Assembly (NCBI GenBank): GCA_020881835.1
Contig: CP052876.1
Span: 2,728,001 to 2,792,000 of the forward strand
DNA length: 64,000 nt
Direction of reading: 5' to 3'
Source: Kineosporiaceae bacterium SCSIO 59966
GTDB lineage: Bacteria > Actinomycetota > Actinomycetes > Actinomycetales > SCSIO-59966
The stretch's first letter is position 1; each line of letters starts with the position of its first letter. A model generated the notes under the pieces. That model did not search any database and was not told the origin of the DNA. It saw only the letters and a program-made list of their open reading frames with translations. Below, in pieces: positions 23,864-31,733 of the stretch. The translations under genes and the position numbers were made by a program.

Positions 23864-25300
23864 GTGGAGTCCATCGAGCCGGCGTACGGCACCGGGCCGC
23901 TGCTGCTCGTCGCCGCGTCCGCCGTCGCCGTCCTGCTGTTCCTCATCATGCGGCTGCGGCTGCACGCGTTCGTCGCGCTCGTCCTGGTCAGCCTGCTCAC
24001 CGCGCTGGCAACCGGGATCCCGGTCGGCGACATCGTCGACATCCTGCTGGCGGGCTTCGGCTCGACGCTGGCCTCCGTCGCGCTGCTCGTCGGCCTCGGC
24101 GCGATGATCGGCAAGCTGCTCGAGGTCACGGGCGGGGCGAACGTGCTTGCCGACACGCTCGTCAACCGGTTCGGGGAGAAGCGTGCGCCGCTCGCCCTCG
24201 GGGTGACCTCGCTGCTGTTCGGCTTCCCCATCTTCTTCGACGCCGGCTTCGTGATCATGCTGCCGATCATCTTCAGCGTGGCCCGGCGCTTCGGCGGCTC
24301 GCTGCTCACCTACGCCCTCCCGTCGGCCGGGGCGTTCGCCGTCATGCACGCCTTCACACCGCCGCACCCCGGCCCGGTCGGCGCCGCCGGGATCCTCGGC
24401 GCGGACATCGGCCTCGTCCTCGTCGTCGGCCTGCTCATCGGGCTGCCGACCTGGTACATCGCCTCCTACCTGTTCGGGCTGTGGGCCGGTGGGCGGTATC
24501 CCCTTGCGCTGCCGGAGAACTCACCGTTCGGCGGCCGGGACGACCTCGAGCGGCCGGACGACGCCCCGCCGGCGTCCGCGGGGGACGTGGCCGTGGGCGA
24601 GCGCACCCACGTCCGCCGCCCCGCCTTCGGCACGGTGCTGGGGTTGCTCCTGCTGCCGCTCGTGCTGATCCTGCTCAACACCGGTCTGAACACCCTCGCC
24701 ACGGCCGGCGTCATCGACGGCGAGTCCACCGCCGTCCAGGCCCTGCGGCTGGTCGGCCAGACGTCGGTGGCCCTGCTCATCACGACACTTGTGGCGATGT
24801 GGGTGCTCGGGCGGGAGCGGTTCAGCCGCAGCGAGGTCGAGTCGATCGTCAACTCCTCGCTCGGACCGGTCGCCTCGGTCATCCTCGTCACCGGAGCGGG
24901 CGGCATGTTCGGTGGCGTGCTGCGTGCCTCCGGCATCGGGGAGGCGCTCGCCGACAGCCTGGACGCGATCGGGCTGCCGGTGATCCTGGCCGCGTTCCTC
25001 GTCGCCACCGCGCTGCGGGTAGCCCAGGGGTCGGCCACCGTGGCGCTGACGACGACCGCTGGTCTGATGTCGCCGGTCGTCGCGGCGTCGGACCTGTCCT
25101 CCGTGGCCGTCGCGCTGATCGTCGTCGCGATCGCCTCCGGGTCGACGGTGCTGTCGCACGTCAACGACTCCGGCTTCTGGCTCGTCGGCCGCTTCCTCGG
25201 GATGGACGTGAAGACGACCCTCAAGACGTGGACGGTGATGGAGACACTGATCGGCCTCGTCGGCTTCGCCCTCGCCGCGCTGCTGTACGCGTTCGTGTAG
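23864..25300 (+). CDS. GntP-family gluconate:H+ symporter-like permease
   Basis: A 478-residue polytopic membrane protein with about 12-14 predicted helices. GntP landmarks are FGSTLASVALLVGLGAMIGKLLE (shown in part), FGFPIFFDAGFVIMLPI, FTPPHPGPVGAAGILGA and VAQGSATVALTTTAGLMSP. It should import gluconate or a related sugar acid by proton symport. A central cytoplasmic loop (about residues 215-250) is acidic and variable. The GTG start has GAGAGGGG upstream. A short palindrome TGGCC-N5-GGCCA (23816-23830) lies ~35 bp before the start and may be an operator. No sugar-acid kinase is adjacent, so the substrate is not confirmed. Confidence 0.87.
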   Translation: MESIEPAYGTGPLLLVAASAVAVLLFLIMRLRLHAFVALVLVSLLTALATGIPVGDIVDILLAGFGSTLASVALLVGLGAMIGKLLEVTGGANVLADTLVNRFGEKRAPLALGVTSLLFGFPIFFDAGFVIMLPIIFSVARRFGGSLLTYALPSAGAFAVMHAFTPPHPGPVGAAGILGADIGLVLVVGLLIGLPTWYIASYLFGLWAGGRYPLALPENSPFGGRDDLERPDDAPPASAGDVAVGERTHVRRPAFGTVLGLLLLPLVLILLNTGLNTLATAGVIDGESTAVQALRLVGQTSVALLITTLVAMWVLGRERFSRSEVESIVNSSLGPVASVILVTGAGGMFGGVLRASGIGEALADSLDAIGLPVILAAFLVATALRVAQGSATVALTTTAGLMSPVVAASDLSSVAVALIVVAIASGSTVLSHVNDSGFWLVGRFLGMDVKTTLKTWTVMETLIGLVGFALAALLYAFV

Positions 25301-25343
25301 GCCCGCCTGCCCCGCCGCCCACCGCCGTCGGCTATCCCGCCGG

Positions 25344-26774
25344 CTACCCCGACCTGGACGACGACAGGCTCGGCCGGCGCCGTCCGTGGCCGGTGGCCTG
25401 CTCGTAGGCGTAGCCGACCTCGAGCACCCGACGGTCCCCCCGCGGGGGGCCGACGACCTGCAGACCGACCGGCAGCCCGTCCGGGGTGAACCCTGCCGGC
25501 ACCGACAGCGCCGGCAGGGTCGTCGCCGAGACGAGGGTGCACGAGCGCATCCACTGCAGGTAGTCCTGCTGCTCCTGGCCGTCGATCTCGGTCGGGTACT
25601 CCTGCTCGACGGGGAACGGCACCACCTGGGTGGTGGCCGCGACGAGGACGTCGTAGCGGTCGAAGAAGTCGAGCACCCGCTGGTACAGGCGGGTCCGCAG
25701 CACGTGGGCGCGTCCGACGTCCTCGGCGGTGAGCTCCCGGCCGCGCTCGACGTTCCAGTGCACGGCCGGCTTGACCTGGTCGGGGTGCTCGCGGACGAGG
25801 TCCCCGTAGGTGGTGACGAACTGCCACGCGCGCAGCGTGGCGAACACCTCGTCGGCCCCGTCGAGGTCCAGGCAGTCCTCGGTCACCTCGGCGCCGAGCC
25901 CTTCGAGCACCGCCGCCTGGCCGGTGAGGACGTCGCGCACCGCCCGGTCCAGCGGGACCCGGCCGCCGAGGTCGGGGGCGAAGGCCACCCGCAGCCCGCG
26001 GGTGGGCTCCTCGAGCGGCGGGGCGAAGGAGGAACCCGGCTCCTCCAGGGAGATCGGCGAGCGCCGGCTCGGGCCGGCCATCGCGGCCAGGGCCAGTGCG
26101 ACGTCCGAGACGGTGCGGCCCATCGGGCCCTGGACGCTGAGGTCTGCCCACGCCATGAGCTGCGGCGCCGAGGGCACCCGGCCCGGGCTGGGACGCAGCC
26201 CGACCACGTTGCAGAACGCGGCGGGGTTGCGCAGCGAGCCGCCCATGTCGCTGCCGTCGGCGAGCGGCACCAGCCCGGCGGCCAGGGCGGCCGCCGACCC
26301 CCCGCTCGACCCGCCGGCACTGCGGTCGGTGGCGTACGGGTTGCGGGTGGCACCGAACACCGGGTTGAAGGTGTGCGACCCGGCCGCCCACTCCGGGGTG
26401 TTGGTCTTGCCGACCCGGACGCCGCCGGCCAGGCGCACCCGCTCGACCACCAGCTCGTCGTCGTCCGGGATGAAGTCGGCCCGCAGCGGCGAGCCGAAGG
26501 TCGTGCGCATGCCCCCGGTGAGGTGGGTGTCCTTGTGCGCCACGGGCAGGCCGTGCAGCGGCCCCGTCGTGCCGCCGCGAGCGGTGACCTGGTCGGCTGC
26601 CGCGGCCCGGCGGCGGGCGTCCTCGGCGTCCAGGGTGACGATCGCGTTGATCACCGGGTTGACCCGCTCGACCCGGTCCAGGTGGGCCTCGAGGAGCTCA
26701 CGGGCGGAGACCCGCCGGTCGCGGACCATCGCCGCGAGCTCGGTGGCCGGGGTGAAGCACAGCTCGTCGGACAT
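25344..26774 (-). CDS. Amidase (amidase signature family)
   Basis: A 476-residue amidase signature enzyme. The Ser-cisSer-Lys catalytic triad is visible as Lys81 (GLPVAHKDTH), Ser156 in AGGSSGGSAAAL and nucleophile Ser180 in SDMGGSLRNPA. The spacing of 24 between the two serines is normal. It hydrolyses an unknown amide, and its length and motifs resemble 6-aminohexanoate- or AtzF-unrelated general amidases. It could equally be a biosynthetic or detoxifying enzyme. It stands alone between the GntP gene (convergent) and a Pro/Thr-rich protein. No GatB partner is nearby, so it is not taken as GatA. Confidence 0.9.
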   Translation of the reverse strand: MSDELCFTPATELAAMVRDRRVSARELLEAHLDRVERVNPVINAIVTLDAEDARRRAAAADQVTARGGTTGPLHGLPVAHKDTHLTGGMRTTFGSPLRADFIPDDDELVVERVRLAGGVRVGKTNTPEWAAGSHTFNPVFGATRNPYATDRSAGGSSGGSAAALAAGLVPLADGSDMGGSLRNPAAFCNVVGLRPSPGRVPSAPQLMAWADLSVQGPMGRTVSDVALALAAMAGPSRRSPISLEEPGSSFAPPLEEPTRGLRVAFAPDLGGRVPLDRAVRDVLTGQAAVLEGLGAEVTEDCLDLDGADEVFATLRAWQFVTTYGDLVREHPDQVKPAVHWNVERGRELTAEDVGRAHVLRTRLYQRVLDFFDRYDVLVAATTQVVPFPVEQEYPTEIDGQEQQDYLQWMRSCTLVSATTLPALSVPAGFTPDGLPVGLQVVGPPRGDRRVLEVGYAYEQATGHGRRRPSLSSSRSG

Positions 26775-26870
26775 GCCCGCCAGCCTGCCACCGGCCTCAG
26801 CGTGCAGTGTGTGGCGCTTCCTGCCACGCCCTGCGGTCCGTCGACGGCAGATGTCACCTGCCGTGCCGGC

Positions 26871-27446
26871 TCAGGGGCCGGACGTCGTGGTCCCGGGCTC
26901 TGTCGTCGGGGAGGTGGGCGGGCTGCTGGTCGTCGGCGCCGCCGTAGCCGAGCGCGACGTGACCGGTGCGGTCGGCACCGGACCAGAGGTGACCGGCGCG
27001 GTGACGGGCGCGGTGACGGGCGCGGTGACGGGCGCGGTGGCGGTGGGCGCGGTGGCGGTGGGCGCCAGGGACGTCGGCTCGGCGGTGCGCGTCACGGTGA
27101 CCGTGCGGGCCGGCTCCGGAGGCTGCGGGACGATGACGGTCCGGGTCGTCGGCGGCGGGACGGCCTGGAGCACGACGACCGTCCTCGTCGTGGTGCTCGG
27201 TGCTGGAGCCGGGGCGCGGTCCGTGGGCTGGGGAGCGGGTGCGGTGACGGTGCGCGGCGGCACCGGGGTGGCGGTCACCGGGACCGGGGAGACGACGGTG
27301 TCGACGTCCGGTGGCGGAGTGGCACCGATAGCGTTCCCGACGTCCGTCGTGGCACCGACGATCCCGCCGCTGACGGCCGCGGCGAGGAGGAGGACCACGC
27401 CGGCCCGGGTCCGCAGCAGAGAGCCGTCGACCGGGACGTTGCTCAT
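26871..27446 (-). CDS. Membrane-anchored or secreted Pro/Thr/Ala-rich protein
   Basis: A 191-residue protein I do not recognise. After a short basic start (SLLRTRAGVVLLLAAAVSGG) that can serve as a signal anchor, the remainder is Pro/Thr/Val/Ala-rich and low in complexity, with TVTAPAP, TTTRTVVVLQ and a run of APVT/APTAT units. Such a mucin-like stalk usually spans the cell wall. The DNA under the APVT units (about 26998-27063) is a GCGGTGACGGGC-type tandem repeat, so length may vary between strains. It may also be a spurious frame in repetitive GC-rich DNA; the clear N-terminal helix argues otherwise. Confidence 0.55.
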   Translation of the reverse strand: MSNVPVDGSLLRTRAGVVLLLAAAVSGGIVGATTDVGNAIGATPPPDVDTVVSPVPVTATPVPPRTVTAPAPQPTDRAPAPAPSTTTRTVVVLQAVPPPTTRTVIVPQPPEPARTVTVTRTAEPTSLAPTATAPTATAPVTAPVTAPVTAPVTSGPVPTAPVTSRSATAAPTTSSPPTSPTTEPGTTTSGP

Positions 27447-27557
27447 AGCCTCTCCACCCCCGGGGTGCCGACCTCCTCTGTCGTCCAGGCTGCTCCTGGC
27501 GCGCCGGGACCACCACCTGATCGCCAGGACCTTTCCCGGACCGATACCTTACGCCGT

Positions 27558-27989
27558 ATGCGCACCTTTGGCGGTGACCCGGCGGCGGACGGCGGGTCGG
27601 TGCACGTGCTCACCTACGCCGGGACGACGCGGGTCGTCCTGTCCGGTGAGATCGACGTGGCCCTGCGGGCAGAGCTGGAGGAGGCCGCCGAGGCGGTCCT
27701 CGACCTGGGCAACCCGGTGGAGATCGACGCCCAGCACGTGCGCTTCCTCGACTCGACGGCGATCGCGTTCCTTGCTCGGGTGCTGGCGCGGTCCGCACGC
27801 CCCACCCGGGTCCTGAACCCCCCGCCGATGATGACGTTCCTGCTCGAGTCCACCGGTCTGGGTGACCTGGTCACGGTCGTCGGCTCCGGCGTCCCGGACC
27901 CGCCCGTCGCCGGCGGTGTCCCGGACCCGCCGGCCGCCGGCGGCGACCCGGCCGGTCCCGAACGCGGCGCTACTCCCGAGCCCGCCTGA
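27558..27989 (+). CDS. STAS-domain protein (anti-sigma factor antagonist-like)
   Basis: A 143-residue protein. Residues ~15-105 form a STAS domain with TTRVVLSGEIDVALRAELEE and the phosphorylatable Ser in HVRFLDSTAIAFLARVL, as in SpoIIAA/RsbV-type antagonists that are controlled by anti-sigma kinases. The C-terminus has a short tandem repeat, GVPDPPVAGGVPDPPAAGG. No kinase (RsbW-like) or phosphatase gene is adjacent, so its partner is elsewhere. The ATG was chosen because the STAS strand begins soon after. It lies 110 bp from the divergent Pro/Thr-rich gene. Confidence 0.85.
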   Translation: MRTFGGDPAADGGSVHVLTYAGTTRVVLSGEIDVALRAELEEAAEAVLDLGNPVEIDAQHVRFLDSTAIAFLARVLARSARPTRVLNPPPMMTFLLESTGLGDLVTVVGSGVPDPPVAGGVPDPPAAGGDPAGPERGATPEPA

Positions 27990-28075
27990 CCCCGGACCGC
28001 GCGGTCACAGCGGTCGGGTGGTCCTGGCCACCACCCCGCACCCCCGCGCCCCGGATCCGCGACGTCGGGGCAACA

Positions 28076-28792
28076 ATGGACGGCGTGACGACTGCGACCA
28101 GGCACCGAGGGGGGCCGCTGTCGCGCGAGGTCATCATCGACGCGGCGATCGGCTTCCTGGACGACCACGGCCTGGCGGCCCTGTCCATGCGCCGGCTGGG
28201 CGAACGGCTCGGCGTCGAGGCGATGTCCCTGTACCGCTACGTCAACGGCCGGGAGGACCTGCTCGAGGCGGTCGTCGACCGGCTCGTCTCCCGCCTCCAC
28301 CTCGAGGACGGGACCCGGTTCGGCCCCGCCGACGGCTGGCAGGCCTACCTGCAGTGGCTCGCGCACGCCGTCCGGGAACTGGCCGACGAGCACCCGAACG
28401 CGTTCCCGCTCGTCGCCACCCGGCACCCGGCCGCCCCGTGGCTGCGTCCCCCGCTGCGGTCGCTGCGCGTCGTGGAGGAGTTCCTGGAGAACCTCACCTC
28501 CCGCGGCTTCGGGGACGAGGCCGCGGTGACCGCCTACCGCCAGTTCTCCAGCTTCCTGCTCGGCCACCTGCTGCTGGAGGTGACCGGCCGCGGCGGCTCC
28601 ACCCCGGCCGGCGCCGAGGAGCTCGACCAGGGGGACGGCGACGTCGGCGGCCGGGACGCCGAGGTGGACGTCGCGGAGTACCCGCTGCTGGTGCGGATGC
28701 GGCCGATGCTGTCCCGGTACGAGGCCGACGCCGAGTTCGAGGCAGCCCTCGAGGACGCCCTCGACCGGATCGATCGGCTCGTGTCGCGCTGA
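28076..28792 (+). CDS. TetR-family transcriptional regulator
   Basis: A 238-residue regulator. The N-terminal helix-turn-helix (residues ~15-65) reads REVIIDAAIGFLDDHGLAAL, MRRLGERLGVEAMSLYRYV. The ligand-binding half matches the TetR_C type found in TetR(class A)-like repressors (EDGTRFGPADGWQAYLQWLA), with an acidic insertion around EELDQGDGDVGGRDAEVDV. The target and ligand are unknown. The gene follows the STAS gene by 86 bp and faces the convergent membrane protein gene. No operator was identified. Confidence 0.88.
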   Translation: MDGVTTATRHRGGPLSREVIIDAAIGFLDDHGLAALSMRRLGERLGVEAMSLYRYVNGREDLLEAVVDRLVSRLHLEDGTRFGPADGWQAYLQWLAHAVRELADEHPNAFPLVATRHPAAPWLRPPLRSLRVVEEFLENLTSRGFGDEAAVTAYRQFSSFLLGHLLLEVTGRGGSTPAGAEELDQGDGDVGGRDAEVDVAEYPLLVRMRPMLSRYEADAEFEAALEDALDRIDRLVSR

Positions 28793-28849
28793 GCCGCGGC
28801 CGCGGAGGACCGCCTGCAGCGCTGGGGAGCGGGGCTCAGGGGGCAGGGC

Positions 28850-29581
28850 TCAGGAGAGCAGGCGGCCCAGCACGTAGACGAGCAGCCCCGAGGCCGCCAC
28901 GGGAGCAACTGCGCGCGCCGTCGCCGCCTGCACCTGCCCGGCCGTCGGCAGGTGCGCGAGCAGACGGTCGAAGGTCGCGACGACGACCCCGACGGCGAAC
29001 CCGACGAGGGCCCCGGTCACGGCGCGCTCGTCGGGCAGGAGTGCACCCGCGAGCGCGCCGACGCTCAGCGCACCGAGCAGCGCGAAGGGCCCGGTGACCC
29101 GTTGCGGCCAGGGGAGGCCGGTGGCCATCCCGGCCGCCAGGGCTCCCGCGGAGCCGAGCAGGACGACGCCGTCCCCGCCGTCGTCGTGCAGGGCCGCCAG
29201 CCAGCCGGCGCCGAAGGCGACGACCACGACGCCGGAGACCACCCCGGTCACCGACTCGACGAGACGCGGACGCATGTCCCGCCGGAACAGCTGGTGGGCG
29301 AACTCGACGAGCACCGTCACCGCCAGGACGCCGGGCAGCCAGCGCAGGTGGGCAGAGTCGTCGGTCAGCGCGGCCGCTGCGGTGGCCACGGCGCCGCCGA
29401 GGGCGATCACCGTCGTGCTGCCCCGGGGTGTCGGCAGGTTGAGCAGGGCGGCCCACCCGCCGGCGACCGCCACGGTGCCCAGGAGGAGTGCGGCTACGAG
29501 AGTCGCCGTGCCGGCGTAGGCGGCGATGCCGACGAGCACCGCGGACGCTGCGGTGATGAGGGCGGGGGCCGGCCGGGTCAC
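28850..29581 (-). CDS. Multi-pass membrane protein of unknown function
   Basis: A 243-residue Ala/Val/Leu-rich protein with about seven hydrophobic helices and few charged residues except in loops such as RRDMRPRLVES and LLPDERAVTG. I do not recognise a family. Its position divergent from glnR, separated by about 120 bp, is reminiscent of actinobacteria in which an uncharacterised membrane protein flanks glnR, but no role in nitrogen control follows from this. The GTG start gives a short basic N-terminus before the first helix. Confidence 0.72.
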   Translation of the reverse strand: MTRPAPALITAASAVLVGIAAYAGTATLVAALLLGTVAVAGGWAALLNLPTPRGSTTVIALGGAVATAAAALTDDSAHLRWLPGVLAVTVLVEFAHQLFRRDMRPRLVESVTGVVSGVVVVAFGAGWLAALHDDGGDGVVLLGSAGALAAGMATGLPWPQRVTGPFALLGALSVGALAGALLPDERAVTGALVGFAVGVVVATFDRLLAHLPTAGQVQAATARAVAPVAASGLLVYVLGRLLS

Positions 29582-29703
29582 CGCGGCATCCTGGCACGAG
29601 GTGCCGCGTGGACGGCCACCCGGCGCGCCCCGCGTACACTGCCGCGCACATCGTGCGACGGCGCCGGTCCTCCCGGGCCGGCTGCGCGTGAGGAGGCACC
29701 GCG

Positions 29704-30420
29704 TTGGCCCAGATCCTCCTGCTGACGAACGCCCTCGCGCCGTCCGCCGAGGTCCTGCCCGCGCTCGCCCTGCTACCCCACCACGTCCGGGTGCTGCCCG
29801 CCGAACCCACCGCCCTGGTCGACGTCCCGCCGACGGACGTCGTCCTGCTCGACGCCCGCCGCGACCTCGCTGCCGCCCGGTCGACGTGCCGGCTGCTGCG
29901 GACCACCGGCCTCGGCGCCCCGCTCATCGCCGTCCTCACCGAGGGGGGGCTCGCTGCGGTCGCCGCCGACTGGGGGATGGACGACGTCCTGCTGGACACG
30001 GCCGGGCCGGCAGAGGTGGAGGCGCGGCTGCGGCTCGCCGCCGGGCGGACGGCCACCCCCCTGCGGGCGGACGACGACCCCGGTGGGGAGACCCGGGTGG
30101 GCGACCTCGTCGTGGACGAGAACGCCTGGACCGTGCGGGTGCGCAACCGGCCGCTCAACCTCACGTACAAGGAGTTCGAGCTCCTGCGGTTCCTGGCGCA
30201 GCACCCGGGGCGGGTGTTCACCCGTGCTCAGCTGCTCCAGGAGGTGTGGGGGTACGACTACTTCGGTGGGACGCGCACCGTCGACGTGCACGTGCGGCGG
30301 CTGCGCGCCAAGTTGGGCACCGAGCACGAGCAGCTCATCGGCACCGTGCGCAACGTCGGCTACCGATTCGTCCCGCCACCCACGGCGACGCCGTCGCGCG
30401 CCGACCAGGCGGTCCCCTGA
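29704..30420 (+). CDS. glnR: GlnR-type response regulator (nitrogen metabolism)
   Basis: A 238-residue OmpR/PhoB-type regulator. The receiver-like half begins [20 protein letters not shown] and contains [20 protein letters not shown], which are near-diagnostic of actinobacterial GlnR. The winged helix ends with [20 protein letters not shown] and [20 protein letters not shown]. GlnR is an orphan regulator without a partner kinase that controls glnA, amt and nitrate genes. The TTG start is supported by GAGGAGG seven bases upstream, and by the homology starting at the next residue. None of the usual target genes is in the window. Confidence 0.92.
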   Translation: MAQILLLTNALAPSAEVLPALALLPHHVRVLPAEPTALVDVPPTDVVLLDARRDLAAARSTCRLLRTTGLGAPLIAVLTEGGLAAVAADWGMDDVLLDTAGPAEVEARLRLAAGRTATPLRADDDPGGETRVGDLVVDENAWTVRVRNRPLNLTYKEFELLRFLAQHPGRVFTRAQLLQEVWGYDYFGGTRTVDVHVRRLRAKLGTEHEQLIGTVRNVGYRFVPPPTATPSRADQAVP

Positions 30421-30440
30421 CCTGCGGCGGCCCTGCGGGG

Positions 30441-30510
30441 GGTTCGCACACCCAGCGGCGGCCCTGAGGCCCCTGACGGCCGGGTTTGACCGCCACTGGG
30501 TGTGCGAACC
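30441..30510. repeat. 70-bp palindromic element, copy B
   Basis: Exactly 70 bp, GGTTCGCACACCCAGCGGCG to CCGCCACTGGGTGTGCGAACC; flanking GGGG/CCCC extends the pairing. It lies 20 bp after the glnR stop and 55 bp before the AbiEi/DUF559 gene. It belongs to the GGTTCGCACACC/CGCGCACC subgroup with copy C. Confidence 0.85.
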
Positions 30511-30564
30511 CCGGCCTGTGGATGACGCCCGACGGCCAAGCGCGCGCCGAGGCACCCTGCCCGC

Positions 30565-31551
30565 GTGGACCCTCGGCTCGCAGCCGTCGCGGCAGAGCAC
30601 CACGGCGTCGTCACCCTCGCGGACGCCGAGCGGCGCAGGCTCACCCGCGCGTGCGTGCGCTGGGCGGTCGAGCGCGGCGACCTGATGCGTCTCGCGACGG
30701 GGGCGTGGTGCCCGCGGGAGGTGTGGGAGGCGTCCGACGACCGCCAGCGCCACCTCCTGCGGGTGCGCGCCGCCCAGAGTCGCCGCCCCCGCGCGGTGGC
30801 CTGCGCCGAGTCGGCAGCCGTCGTCCTCGGCCTGCCCCTTCAGACGGTGCCGCCAGACGCCCGGCTCACCGTGGCGCGCCAACCGCCCCGGCACGGCGGT
30901 TCCGGACGCCGCGGGTCGGCGCGCGGGCGGCGAGCCTGGCTCGACGACGACGAGATAGTCGTCGTCGACGGCGTCCGCGTCACCTCCCCGGCGCGCACAG
31001 TCGTGGACCTCAGCCGCCACGCGTCGTTCCCGTGGGCGCTGGCAGCCGGGGACGCCGCGATGCGGCTCCTTGGGATCAGTGCCGACAACCTGCGTGAGGC
31101 GGCCGACCGCAACCCGTGCGCCCCGGGGCACCCGAGGGCCGTCCTGGTCGCGCGGCACGCCGACAAGCGGGCGGAGTCGGCGTTGGAGTCGGTGGCCCGC
31201 GGCGTGATGATCCACCTCGGCCTGCCCCCGGCCGAGCCCCAGGTGGTGCTGCAGCAGGACGGCCTGCGCTACCGGGTCGACCTCTTGGTGCGGACCTGCT
31301 GGACCGTCGTCGAGGCCGACGGCAAGGTGAAGTACCGCGACGATGACCCCACCGCAGCTCAGCGGGTCTGGCTCGACAAGCGGCGGCGTGACGACCTGCA
31401 CGACTGGGGGCACGAGGTGGTGCGCTTCGTCATGGCCGATGAGCGCCACCCGGTCGCCTGGGGGCGCCGGTGCGTGCGGTCGTTCAACCGGGCCTACGAG
31501 CGCCGCGGCCTGACCACCCCTGACTGGGGTTCGCGCCTGACGTGGTGGTGA
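30565..31551 (+). CDS. AbiEi-like N-terminal domain / DUF559 nuclease-fold protein
   Basis: A 328-residue protein. The N-terminal ~90 residues resemble the winged-helix AbiEi_4 antitoxin-type domain (HHGVVTLADAERRRLTRACV, LMRLATGAWCP). The C-terminal third looks like the DUF559/Vsr-type PD-(D/E)xK fold, with RYRVDLLVRTCWTVVEADGK holding the Asp and the ExDGK triad. Such proteins occur as many paralogues in actinomycetes and have no proven role; an abortive-infection cognate toxin is not present. The last residues (GSRLTWW) and TGA stop come from a half copy of the 70-bp palindrome, and copies B and C bracket the gene. The GTG start is the first with domain homology. Confidence 0.75.
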   Translation: MDPRLAAVAAEHHGVVTLADAERRRLTRACVRWAVERGDLMRLATGAWCPREVWEASDDRQRHLLRVRAAQSRRPRAVACAESAAVVLGLPLQTVPPDARLTVARQPPRHGGSGRRGSARGRRAWLDDDEIVVVDGVRVTSPARTVVDLSRHASFPWALAAGDAAMRLLGISADNLREAADRNPCAPGHPRAVLVARHADKRAESALESVARGVMIHLGLPPAEPQVVLQQDGLRYRVDLLVRTCWTVVEADGKVKYRDDDPTAAQRVWLDKRRRDDLHDWGHEVVRFVMADERHPVAWGRRCVRSFNRAYERRGLTTPDWGSRLTWW

Positions 31552-31560
31552 TCGGGCCGC
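31528..31560. repeat. Half copy of the 70-bp palindromic element
   Basis: GGTTCGCGCCTGACGTGGTGG and the following TGATCGGGCC match the left arm of copies A and E, but the right arm is missing. The stop codon of the AbiEi/DUF559 gene falls at the same offset (bases 22-24 of the element) as the stop that copy A gives to the glycerophosphodiesterase. Confidence 0.75.
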
Positions 31561-31591
31561 GACGCCTCGCCCCGCCTCCCTCGGCCCCCGA

Positions 31592-31661
31592 GGTTCGCGC
31601 ACCGGGTGGCGGTGGAACACCCGGTTTCGGGGCCAGACCACCGCCACCCGGTGCGCGAACC
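31592..31661. repeat. 70-bp palindromic element, copy C
   Basis: Exactly 70 bp, GGTTCGCGCACCGGGTGGCGG to CCGCCACCCGGTGCGCGAACC; flanking CCGAGG/CCTCGG extends the stem. It lies between the AbiEi/DUF559 gene and the SNF2 helicase. Confidence 0.88.
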
Positions 31662-31733
31662 TCGGGGAAGGGGACGCCGGACGCCGGTAAGGTGCGGTGG
31701 CTGCGAGGACGTCGCACCGAGGGAGCCGTCGCT

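Noticed and set aside
25344-26774. Amidase as GatA of the tRNA amidotransferase
   Set aside because: No gatB or gatC neighbour, and the sequence is closer to stand-alone amidases.
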